Of a DNA stretch of 64,000 nt, positions 24,915-35,950 are shown one piece after another. Made by a program: the position numbers and the translations under genes. Each line of letters begins with the position of its first letter. The first letter of the stretch is position 1. The notes under the pieces are model-generated. The model was not told where the DNA came from. It did not search any database and saw nothing but the letters and a program-made list of their open reading frames with translations. Source of the stretch: Cornus controversa (lineage: Eukaryota; Streptophyta; Magnoliopsida; Cornales; Cornaceae); assembly GCA_026545225.1 (NCBI GenBank), contig CM048848.1, positions 46,130,806 through 46,194,805 of the forward strand. Direction: 5' to 3'.

Positions 24915-24927
24915 TGGCGTCGTTGCC
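24915..24927 (+). other. Primer-binding site of Athila-2
   Basis: TGGCGTCGTTGCC, one base different from the site of Athila-1, lies six bases after the LTR end. Confidence 0.75.
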
Positions 24928-25091
24928 AATGATTGTCTATTTGATTGTTTGGATTTTTAGAATTAGTTCTAGCTGAATTTTTAATTTAGGAATTTTTTTA
25001 TATTTTGATTTTGATTTTAATTTTATTTTTGTTTTCTTTTCAGGTACTTCAATCACCATACCATTGAGCAAGAGGAAGAGATTATTAACGC

Positions 25092-27288
25092 CATGGCTGG
25101 TATGCGTGAAAACAATGAGGACATTGATATTGGGCTAATGCAATTGTGGAGACGACGCAATTGCTCAGAGATTATTATGTCCCAGAGACATACAATTCGC
25201 CAGTTGGTTTCAACTGCTTGATGTCACAGCACAAAACTATGAGATCAAGTCCAGTATTATCCAGATGCTCCCATCATATTTTGGACTGGCTAATGAGGAT
25301 CCGTACAAGCATTTGTATGACTTCATCGAAGTATACTCAACTACCAAAATTCACAATTTCTCTGAAGATGTTGTTTTTCGGACGCGACTTTTTCCATTCT
25401 CTCTGAAGGAGAAGGCCAAGTACTAGTTCCGATCTCTAGCGGTGGGCTCTATCACTACATGGACTCAAAGGCAACATAAGTTCCTGAAGAAATCAGATGT
25501 GTTATCACTAGTTTCTCCCAATTTTAGGGGGAACAATTCTATAAGGCATGGGAGAGATTTAAGGACTTTTTTTGGAAGTGTCCTCATCATCAAGTTTCAA
25601 AGTGGCAGTTAGTGTAGTGTTTTTATGAGGGGCTGACAGAAGGTAATAGACAGATGGTGGATGCATCATGTACGTGGGGATACTTTTATGTTAAAAAGTG
25701 AATATGAAACATGGAATTTGTTCGACAATCTTAGTGACAATTCTTTACAATATGTGTCTTCATCTCATTCGAGCAGAGCATCCAATGTAAGGAGGACAAA
25801 TGGTATTTTTGAGATTAGTTATGCAAATGTTATGTCTACCATTGTGTATGTTGTGGCATAGAAACTAGAGCAACTTATGGTGGCTGGTCGATTTCCTAAA
25901 CCATCTTCAACAAATCAACCCACTTTTTTGCCTTAGAACTATGTGCCTCCACAACCAAATCAAGCACAAGTTCCTATGCCACCAAAGAATTCTGCTTTGG
26001 AAAACAAGATGATGGGTGCCCTAGCTAAACTCGAGAAACTTGATTCTAAACTCAAGAAGCTTGATTCTATTTTTGAAACCATTCAAGCTACTTCTCAAAT
26101 GGTTCACTCTCACTCTCACTTTCAGTGAATTGCCAAACTGAAATCTCAGTTTGGACAACTTGCTAATACATTAAGTAAAAGAGAAGAGGGAAAACTACCA
26201 AGTCAACCAGTTACCAATCCAAAAGGGATGTATGCTTCTTCGAGTAACCCACACCATAAGCAGGTTCAACCCATCACCACTTTAAGAAGTGGGAAAGTCA
26301 TTGACAACAAGGTGGGGGAGAAGAGATGAGATGATGAAGAAGTGCTCAAAAGGCCAAGTGCTGAAAATTCATATGAGCCCAAAGCTCTTTTCCCACAACA
26401 TTTTCAAGAAACATCTAAATTGGGGAAACAAGGGGATAAGTTGCATGACATCATAGAGGTGTTTCGACAAGTGAAGATTAATCTATCACTCCTTGATGCC
26501 ATCAAGTAGATTCCTCCTAATGCAAAATTCTTGAAGAACTTGTGCACTCAGAAAATGGGATTAATGAGCCATGTTCCAAAGAGACTCATCTTTCTACAAC
26601 AAGTGAGCTCTATTATCCTGTATTGCGCTCCTTCAAAGTACAAAGATCCAAGAGCTCCAATTATTTCATGCATTATTGAAAAACATCAAGTGAAGAAACC
26701 TCTTCTGAATTTATTGCCCTACTCAGTTTTGCCTACAGTTGGATTTAGGAGAATGGAAGCCTACCATGGTGGTGTTACAGTTTGTGGATAAATTCTATTT
26801 CCTAGTGGATTTCGTTGTTCTAGATACCGGGTTCATTCATAATCTAAAGAGGCACACTCCAGTCATCCTTGGTCATCCATTTCTTGCTATTGCTAATGCT
26901 TGCATTAATTGCATATCAGGATCATGGATATATCATTTGGTAACATGAAGGTGAAAAACATCATTCAGATGAGAGTGAATGTTTCTTTATGTATGACATT
27001 GATGATTGTGTGGAAGAAATTACTCCATTTGCTCTATCTCAAGATGTTGAGAAGTCCATTGAGGGGGTGAATGATATATTTGATATAGTGACCATGAAAG
27101 ATAAGCCGCCTTGGAGGATTCTGATTGAGCCACTTCTTCCTCTTTCAAGCACTCCTCCAATTCCATCATTGGAGTCTCCTCCATGGGTAGAATTGAAATA
27201 TCTTTCGTCAAGGCTGGAAGAGGTGTTTTTGAAAACCAATGGGACTCTTTCAGTTACTTTGAGTTTGGAACAAGTGAGGAGTATATAA
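25092..27288 (+). pseudogene. gag and protease remnants of Athila-2
   Basis: A gag-like start (MAGMRENNEDIDIGLMQLW) follows the leader. The gag part carries FEDFIEVYS-like and WERFKDF-like text and reaches about 26300; the protease-like part (about 26530-26960) has LLNLLPYSV and FYFLVDFVVLDT. After this, 26980-27288 holds acidic linker text like that before RT in Athila-1. The region has many breaks. Confidence 0.7.
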
Positions 27289-27540
27289 GGGGGCGATGTT
27301 AAATCTCTTCAAACAATGTGGCATTGGGTGAACCTTGAATTGAAGTCAATGAACGTCACCTATGGACGTTAACTGTGGGTTATTTTGTATTTTTGATCTT
27401 TGATTTCTTTTATTTTTCTTTCATGTTTTTCTTTACCTTTCTTTCAACATTAGTTGTGTTTTAATGTATTTTTCTTGAGTTTTTGATGTATTAGTTGCTT
27501 CCGGGGCATGCCGAGAGGTGGACAGGGGTGTTCGGACTCA

Positions 27541-27790
27541 AAATAGGTGAAAAGGAGAGGTCTCGGTCAACCTTGGGCGATAGACCCCTAAAAAATACCC
27601 TTCTCGATCGACCTTGGGCGATAGACCCCTTAAAAATACCTTTTCTCGATTAAGCTTAGGCGATAAACGTCTAAGGAGTAGCATTGGGTGATCGATTGTC
27701 CAGCCTAAGGGGGATCGATCGCCCCTTGATAGTGTCCATAATAGTTGGGCGATCGATCGCCCAGCCCAAGGGGGATCGATCGCCCCAGTA
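27541..27790 (+). repeat. Cluster of palindromic GGGCGATCGATCGCCC-type words
   Basis: Repeated words of the form CTTGGGCGATAGACCCC, GGGGGATCGATCGCCCC and GGGCGATCGATCGCCC lie in the 3' noncoding region of Athila-2. GGGCGATCGATCGCCC is a perfect 16-bp palindrome. Unit spacing is irregular (about 35-65 bp). Confidence 0.85.
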
Positions 27791-27799
27791 GGGAGGGCC

Positions 27800-29463
27800 C
27801 AAGCTGATTTGTTTTTGGTTATTTAAAGGTCTTTTTTTGCCCTACTTGCTCCCATTCAAAAATTGAAACTTTGTTGCCTCTTGTTGACTCTCCTACTTCA
27901 ACATACATTACAAATCTTCTACTTGGATTATCATATTACTACAATCTTCATCAATCATCACCTCCATCATGATTTTCTCAATTGTTATTAAAGTTTCAAC
28001 TTTTTCATATTTCTTTCTTCACAAAAGGTGTGAATTAATTGTGGAGGTGGGGTGATTTCTTTGAGGGGCTTTATGCTACAAGTTTGGGAGAGGACATTAC
28101 ACATTGATTGTGGATTATTTGGTTGATTTTGATGCTCCATTCTGGACTCGACTCGGATGCTCCGCCTCATGGATATTGAGGGAATCCCTCTCTTTTGCAT
28201 TTGTATTTGTATTTGTATTTTATTTATTTTTTATTTTCCATAGGTTATTTTGTTTTATATTCATATTAAAAAAGAAAGAGAGAGAGAGAGTTTTTTTCCT
28301 GTTTTTATTAGTTTCATTTTTATTTTCTTCCATGTCTTTCATTTTGGTCGTTGGAGTATAGTGGTTTGTTTTGACAGGGTGTTGCATCCAAGTTTGGGAG
28401 ATTATGATCTCTCTTCATGCCACTACCCCAAGTTCATAGTAACATTGTTCTACCCCTCATTTTTGGTTTTATTTCATGTACATTAGGGACAATGTACAGT
28501 TTAAGTTTGGGGGTGAGACAATACCTTTTTATGTGCTTTATTGCAATGGGGGGGAATTTTTATGAATTTTTTTCTTTTGTTAGGACTTTTTGGTTATTTT
28601 CATAATTTATTTATTTATTTTTTTGGTTCTATTTTTAGATATGATATTTTTACATTTTTTAAGGGTTTAATACTTTATGTAGGTGCTTGACTTACAATTT
28701 TTGGGTATGTTTTAAATTTTGAGAGACTGTGGTTTGAATTAAGTGGTTTTAATCATTGTTTGTATTGACATGCCTTGGAGTGAGTAGGTTTAGTTTTCCC
28801 ACATGCACAAATACACTAGCATAATCTTGTGGGGGTATAACTTGAAATCTGAGTTGTTAGGTTACATATGCTTGACAGTAATTGGTATCCCTTAAGAATG
28901 AGTACCGATGATGTGTTTTACTTAACTTCAACGAAAAATGAAGGGTGAGAAAAGATGAGCATTAGTTGTATTGGTTTGTAGCTTGACTGATTTGAGTTAT
29001 TAGGTTCTTTGAGGTGTCTTAACACCTAGTGCCCTAAAGCCATCTAATTTGGGAGTCACTGACTGAAAGCTTGATATATAGATCTTCCAAAGAGCTTAAT
29101 AAACCAAGACATTGCATAACCAATAAATCAATGAAAAAATGAAAAAAGAAAAAGTTATGTATTCATGTTTAGAAGTATGAATTCAATAAGGGGAGCTAGT
29201 GAGTTGAAGAGATATGTGACTTAATATATTTGGAGCTGGGTTATACTGCATGAGAGAACTGTTAGTTTACTTTTCACAAGGTAGCTAGAGTTGGTTGCTT
29301 TAAGAAGTGTTGATGTAAATTATGCATGAGGACCATTGCTTTGAATGATGGAATTTAAAAGTTTGAAATTATTCATGAATGCAAGTCTGTAACTATATAT
29401 TGTAATCTTCTTCTTGATTAATGTTTAAACAAAAATTTTGAATGTTTGTGGGTATCATTTCTG
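27800..29463 (+). other. 3' noncoding region of Athila-2
   Basis: AT-rich sequence with pyrimidine and purine tracts (a GAGAGA run near 28273). No env-like or other protein was recognised. Confidence 0.55.
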
Positions 29464-29545
29464 AAACCCTCACGAGACTCTAACTCGTCCACTAGGGGGA
29501 ACTTAGAGGTTTAAAGGGTTGTTGCATATGCTAAATACAATCGTT
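29464..29545 (+). promoter_or_regulatory. Conserved noncoding block of Athila-2
   Basis: AAACCCTCACGAGACTCTAACTCGTCC-like sequence, through CACTAGGGGG to GCATATGCTAAATACAATCG-like text, is the counterpart of 10965-11045. It keeps the pairing between ACGAG and CTCGT. Confidence 0.6.
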
Positions 29546-29637
29546 TCTCCCACGAAAGAGGAGTTGGGTAGTTTCCTTTGTTTTAGTTTTATTTTGTTCT
29601 ATTGTTAAGAGACTAGTAATATGTGAGTTTAGGAGTG

Positions 29638-30200
29638 TGATCGACGTTGAATGTTACACATTCTAGCCTCTTAATTTTCATATTTTATTCTTTCAGTGAT
29701 AGATTATTTGTGATTTTACTCTATTTTAGTATTTTCTATATTTTCAGGGCTTTAATGATTATTGCAGTTAAAACTATGATTTTTAAACTTTTAAAGATGA
29801 CATTCAAGAGGGTTATATGAAGCCTACATTAAGTGGATCAATTCAACTCCATATTTCAACTCAAAACAGCTCAAGGAAGAGGCCCAAGAGAATTGCAACT
29901 ACTTAAGAGTATTTCGGGCTGAAATCCAATTCTGCGCGTAATACAGTTTTAATCATGTTTTGAAAAATAACTCGTAACTCTTATTTCAGAGCATCAAAAT
30001 GGCCCAATTCTAAGCCGTGTTCAACGAAAGTTGATTCTGGATCTTTTTGTATTTCACGTAAATTTCGTGAATCGGACTTTTGAGGCATCAAATGTTGGGC
30101 TGAAGTTCAGCAGAAAAATTCACTTGATTAGGGCTTGCGGAAAAACCCTAATTGTCTCTTAATTAGGTGAGGAGACTTGATATTCTCTTGGCGAAAGTGA
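29638..30200 (+). repeat. 3' LTR of Athila-2, first part
   Basis: It begins TGATCGACGTTGAATG and parallels the 5' LTR to about 30200, beyond which the sequences no longer match. Confidence 0.8.
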
Positions 30201-30479
30201 TGAATTGGAACTGTAAAAGGAGATGATCGGCTTAGCCCATGCTAGCATTTTTTGTGGTAATATAAATTTATTGTTACAATATTATAAGTTGTGTATTATT
30301 ATTATTTTAACTAGTACAACACTTCTATCTTAAAGTACACATCCATAATTTAAAGTAAAACAATTGAAGATTATCAAATATTAACCAAGCACTTATACAT
30401 CATTTACAAAGTTTTGTATCATGATTGACTTTCTTTTATAAAAAAAAAAGGAAATACTTTTAATAGTTTAAAAAAGAAA

Positions 30480-30701
30480 AGAAATATTCAAAAAAAAAAT
30501 CAATTGGCCCCCCTATTTTTTTTTCCCAAAATACTTCTTTATTAGCCTGAGTTTAAAAGTATGTATAACTTGTATTTTTTTTTCTTCAAAATAATAGAAA
30601 TTTTAATTGAACTATTTTAGCCTTATTTCTGAAGTCCAAATCTTGTGAAATAAAAATAGTTCATTATTTTGGTAATCCTCACTTAAACATATTATTACTA
30701 C

Positions 30702-30752
<51 letters not shown>

Positions 30753-31140
30753 TATGTATAATATAGATTATTTGATGTTTAATAAAGATAACATGAACCT
30801 TTCTTGTCAGACATTTTTGTTAGGTGGTGTTAAAAAAGAAAAAATATCTGAAACTATATGCTCATCTCCATAGATGATTCCTTGGAGAACAGAAAAAAGA
30901 AAAAACTAAATGTATTGATACCAATATAACAAAAATGTCAATAACAACAATAATATCATTTAGTTGCTACTTGTCAAATGACAAATTTTGTAGCTATTAT
31001 TTGTATTAGTTATTAAAGTATTTCTCTATTATGTTTCTAGTAATCGTGCTTTATTAATGCTTGCGAGATTTTGTTTAGTTAAAATGGTATTTTTTTTTTT
31101 TATTAATATTTCATCACGGTAATAACGATTTTTTTTTTCC
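30480..31140 (+). repeat. Dispersed copy of the ~695-bp repeat R3
   Basis: It shares the order CAAATCTTGTGAAATAA, GTTTAATAAAGATA, CTTTCTTGTCAGAC and GTTATTAAAGTA with the array at 44405-47125. It contains a (TA)n(CA)n microsatellite at about 30703-30752. The repeat class is unknown. Confidence 0.65.
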
Positions 31141-31882
31141 AAAGGAGAATCAAAGTACTCAATTTTTTTTTATAGTTTTTAACAATATTTTTTTACCACT
31201 TTTCTTTCTACATGTAAGTTATCGATCCTTTCATCTTCTCTATATCTTTTCATCCTCATATGAATTTTTCCTCTCTGTGTATTTAAGTTTTATTTTTCTT
31301 ATATTTTGGATTATTTTTTCCTCAATATGAACAAAACATGGGAGAGAACTCGCCAAGCTATATCAACCCAAACAAGGCAAAAGCCCAAGCCCTAAGTAGT
31401 AGTTAAATCCAATACAGCCCATTAGTGGTCAATCAAATAGCAGTAGGAAGTAATAGCTATATTCAAATCTAATTGTGGCCAAACTCGATCCTCATGTTGC
31501 AGAGGAGCCTGTCCAGTATGAGAGTCTACAATACTCCATTGATATTTCATCACGTGTGGTACTCCAAAGCATTGTATAGAGGGGTATCACGTGGTATATA
31601 ATCCCTTAGAGTTGTACAATTTTCAAAAGAAATGAAGAGTATTGTATGTAGGGGTATCACGTGACAAAATATTTCTGAGGTATTGTAGACTTTCTCGTCC
31701 AGCGGCCTTAGGTCTTACGAAAGATTAAAGAGCAGTCCATGACCTGGGAATTTTTTTGGGGCGCCAATTAGTAATATGAAAATAAATTTGGATAAATTAT
31801 TGTGTAAAGTTTTTTTAACATTAAAATTTTGGAAAGTAGGCCTAAATAAGAATATTTATATATTATTTAGACTATTTCATAA

Positions 31883-32014
31883 TTTATTTATTTATTTATC
31901 TTGACAAGAAACACACACTCACTAATCCTCACTTTGCTCCTATGAGGACTTGAACTATTAACCTTCTTACTTTAGTAGGTGAGAAAGTACCACCAGGCTA
32001 CAACGCCCTTAAAT
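31883..32014 (-). mobile_element. tRNA-derived SINE
   Basis: On the minus strand it has a Pol III box A (TAGCCTGGTGG, 32000-31990) and box B (AGTTCAAGTCC, 31956-31946), then a ~130-bp body ending in an ATAAATAAATAA-type tail. It is flanked by the perfect 13-bp duplication GACTATTTCATAA (31870-31882 and 32015-32027), typical of LINE-driven insertion. No family name can be given. Confidence 0.88.
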
Positions 32015-32027
32015 GACTATTTCATAA

Positions 32028-33590
32028 ATCACCAAAGGCATAAAATTAGAAAAATAATAGAGATAGGAACTATATTTGAAATTTCTTTAACATTCATTTA
32101 AATGGGGACTCTAGAAATAAGATGTAAAAGGAAAATTGACTTCTTTTTTTTTTTTTAATTTTAGGGGTCATATGCTTACATCTTGTTAGAAATTTGCAAT
32201 TAACTATTTATAGGAACCTAAATTATATAGGACAAGCTGAGCAACCAAACCATTTTTCTGGATTTACCGGAGGAGCCTTTCTCTGATAGAAGTTCTACTC
32301 TTGTGAAGAACAGAATTCTGAGAATTGCTCAAACCCTTAAATTGTTTTCAATTTTACTCCAACCAAACATAGAAAATGGATGATCTGTAATGACCCATCT
32401 TAGGAAACCTTATAGAAGTAGAATATTATGTGGAAATAGAACAAGTGAATATAATTTCCAATACAATTAGGGTATTTTGAGGTAGAATTTCATTCTCTCA
32501 TCTTTATACATGTTATTTTATGCTCAGAATATGTTAGATTTATTTATATGTTGATATTATACTGTTCGAAAATAAGGCATGATTATTATTGTTGGATTTT
32601 TATGAAAAATACATGTTTTATAGTGATTTAGATATTATGAACTTTTGGAATAAAAATCATGTACGAAATATTTTAATTGTTCAAATTGAGAAAATAAACG
32701 AATTTGCAAAAAATCTAGTCTTTTTATATGTGGGTATGTGATAGGTTCCATGATGGCACGTGGATGCCTAATTTTAGTCGAGAGCTGAATGGTCAAGTCT
32801 TGAATGGCTTTCGAAGTCACGTGACATATTCAAGAGGATGGTTAATTAAAAATATATACATTGGATATGAGAAACAATTTTTGAATGAAAATTGAATTGG
32901 TTTTGTCAACTATATTTCTATATATTGTCTTGTATGATTGTAATATGAAAACCTATTTTCGTCTACAAACCTATTTTCGTCTAATTTTTCTTCAAATTAG
33001 CATGGATTTGGAGAGAACAAGGAATGAAGGAGGATCAACCTAGTTAGTTTAGTGGTAACATTCTTTTCAGATTAGTATAGACAAGGAGAGCACAAGAAAT
33101 GAAGAAGGATCAAATTAGATAATTGTGTGGTAGTTGATTGTAGGAAGCTATAAATAAAATCAAGGAATGCCATATATTTCTAGAAATATGTATTGGTGGT
33201 TATTTTGGGTAACATTTATTATTGAATATTGATTTTTAGTTATGTGTTGATATTGATTGATGGACTGAACAACTTAGATTTAAAAATTCATAATTTCTTG
33301 TAGGAATGTTATTTTCATTTGAAACAAGTTGGATTTTGTTGACTAAGAGAAATTAATACATTATGATAAAATTTCATGAACTTTCAAAGTAAATGATATT
33401 TTTTGTTAATTACGCCATTTGACCCAATGGCAGTTACGTCATGGACTCTCCTGTAGAGTACTAAACTTTAGAAAATTATTAAAAGGACCTAATGATTTTG
33501 AAATATTATCATTTATATATGGCTAGAAAAGCTTATGAAGTATATTTTATGTAAATATAAATATTATAAAATATTTGAATTAAATAATCT
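32028..33590. other. Intergenic DNA
   Basis: No gene was recognised. TGTAATGACCC at about 32395 resembles the start of a gypsy LTR, but no partner or end was found. Confidence 0.5.
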
Positions 33591-35335
33591 TGATGGGATA
33601 GTTGACTCCAATTATAAGTCAGCTGACGTGTTGTGAGTCATATGACGTGGACGAGAGATAAACTTTGACCAGGACTCTTCTATCTCCAGATAAGACTGGA
33701 GAACTGGAGGGTCAGTTTCATATTCGGATACATTCTCATCTAACTCCTATAAATACAAGGTCGATTCATATTCCAGGTACGCAATTAATATCCTCTGAGT
33801 GCCTTTATAGCTTCCAAAGTCTTTCTGATATCTGACCTAGCATCGGAATGTAATCGACTGACCACGTCGGTGTCTTTCCGGTTATCCTTTGTTTGTCTTT
33901 TTTACTAGGTTGGCGTTGACCCAGATCCCAATTGATTTGTGCTTCATTAGTTGGCATTATCTATGGGAAACACACAAACTTGATTGCTCTACACGAAGCA
34001 TAATGCACTTACGATATGGGCTAGAGACCGTAGCTGGTTAGGATCCTCATATCAGACACAATCCCCCAGTCAGCTAGGATCCTCCTGCAGGTTACAATTA
34101 ATCCAGTCGGTCAGGATCCACCTACCGGTCGCAATCCAGTCGGTCAGGATCCACCTATCAGTCATAATCCAACTGGTCAGGATCCACCTTTCGGTTACAA
34201 TCCGCCTGCTGTCCCAGACCCTGTCGACCACAATCTTCCTATAGTGGGAGCAGGAGACATTGAATGCCATAAAAGCGGTCACCTCCACTTACCATCTCAT
34301 CGTATGGTTTCCTATTGACCATAGCATTGGAGAGCTAAGAAGAGATCAAACTATTGCCCGAGAATGTTACGTCACTTCCCTAAAAGAGAAGAAGATGCCA
34401 GAGACGTTGATCATCAAGGGCCTAGAGGTTGAAGATAAAGAGGAGGTATGTCATATGGAACCAATGAAAGAATTAATTGAAATCAACTTGTATGAGCTAG
34501 AGACTGGTAAGAAGGTGAGCGTGGGGTCATCACTTTCACCCATCGCTTGTGAGGAACTTGTTCAATTCCTCAAAAGAAATGGGGATGTATTTGTTTGGTC
34601 CTATGAGGACATGCCCGGGATTGACCCAATAGTTGTTATGCATCAATTGAATGTTGACCCTACTGCTAAGCTTGTCAGACAAAATAGATGAACTTTCACT
34701 CCAAAAAGAAATTTGGCAATCTCTGAGGAGGTGGATAAGTTATTGAAAGCCAAATTTGTATAGGAATTGTACTATCTAGACTGGTTAGCAAATGTATTCT
34801 TAGCAATGGCAAGTGGCACCTGTGCATAGATTTCACCGACCTGAATAAGGCATGCCCAAAGATAGTTTTCCTCTCCCACAGATTGACATGCTTGTAGAGG
34901 GAATGGTTGGACGTGGGTAGCTTAGTTTCATGGACGCTTATTCTAGTTACAATCAAATCCCAATTAATCCGTCAGATCAAGAAAAGACATCTTTTATAAC
35001 AAAAAGAGGGTTGTACTGTTTTACAGTGATGCCTTTTGGTTTGAAGAATGCAGGCATGACATACCAGAGGTTGGTCAACATAATGTTTAAAAAACAAATC
35101 AGCAGAAATATGGAGGTATAAGTCGATGACATGCTCATCAAAACTCTGAAAGCCACAAGTCATTTGGAGTCTCATTTGGAGTCCAAAGGCACAAGATGAA
35201 ACTCAACCCAAGTAAGTGCACTTTTAGAGTCTCATCTGAAAAGTTTCTGAGCTACTTGATCAGTAAGAGGGGACTAGAAGCCAACCCAAAAAAAGTCAAG
35301 GCAATTCTTGACACAAGATCGCCCAGATTTATGAA
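33591..35335 (+). mobile_element. Tat-lineage Ty3/gypsy fragment Tat-3
   Basis: The parts are the end of an LTR (about 33591-33948) with a TATA box at 33748-33755, a degraded primer site near 33952 (TTGGCATTATCTATGGG, Tat type), a proline-rich region with 33-bp repeats (about 34030-34220), and RT-region text in the Tat style to about 35335 (GDVFVWSYEDMPGIDP, FMDAYSSYNQIP, VMPFGLKNAGMTYQR). The LTR end resembles 50694-50960 in reverse. Broken many times. Confidence 0.8.
34031..34222 (+). repeat. 33-bp tandem repeats coding an 11-residue proline-rich unit
   Basis: About five units with GGTCAGGATCCACC as the core. In one frame the unit reads NPVGQDPPTGR, NPVGQDPPISH, NPTGQDPPFGY. The 33-bp period keeps a reading frame, suggesting the array grew while the sequence was coding. 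It lies between the primer site and pol, where gag is expected. Confidence 0.75.
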
Positions 35336-35339
35336 GATA

Positions 35340-35785
35340 CAACACTGTTAACCATTTATTGAGCATGTTTACTCCATCTCACTTATAAGCATTGATTTTA
35401 AGCTTCAAACTGTGATTCATTCATAACTATAGTTTTCTGAGCCTTAATTTTTATATCAATCTTTGAAAGATATATTTATTGTTCTATAAACCTTCTTCTC
35501 AATCATTTGTATTTGCCTTCCACCAACAAGGAGAAACCATAGTGGATTTGAAAAATCTCAAGAGATATCTTGAGTCATGGAGTAGGGTATTCCGAACCAT
35601 GCTATATGCTTGTGTCAATTGCATTTGATTTTCTCCATTACTATCTCATTAAATTTGTGCTTTGTTGATTTTATATATTTATTCATTCTTGCACAAATTT
35701 ATTGTTATAATTTTAGTCTTGTATTTTTAATTATTTGTCAAAGACTCTATTCAACCCCCTCCCCCCCATCAATACTTAGGTAACA
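35340..35785 (+). repeat. Tail of a Ty1/copia LTR (SIRE-like), tentative
   Basis: It has GGAGTAGGGTATTCCGAACC and ACTCTATTCAACCCCC-like text before TAACA, which is the pattern of the U5 end of large copia LTRs. No primer site was found after it, and the left edge adjoins Tat-3. Confidence 0.45.
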
Positions 35786-35950
35786 GATGGTTTGATTAAA
35801 ACTCTTATAATTAACTTAATCACTCTTAAACTAGGAGCCTATAAAAGGTAGCCTATACAAGGATTTGGAATTATATAAGACAGTGAAGTTTCAATGAAGT
35901 TTCCATTTACATGGTTACATAATCAAGTGCTCTTAATTGTTGGGTTGTAA

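Larger units (their letters stand above)
23192..30200 (+). mobile_element. Older Athila-like Ty3/gypsy element Athila-2
   Basis: The parts are a 5' LTR, a tRNA-Asp-type primer site (24915-24927), gag and protease remnants, a long 3' noncoding region and the first ~560 bp of a 3' LTR. The protein remnants resemble those of Athila-1 (VDFVVLDT, PVILGHPFLAIANACINC). RT and integrase were not recognised. The LTRs differ by roughly 10-15% by eye, suggesting an age of several million years. It is heavily broken. Confidence 0.85.
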
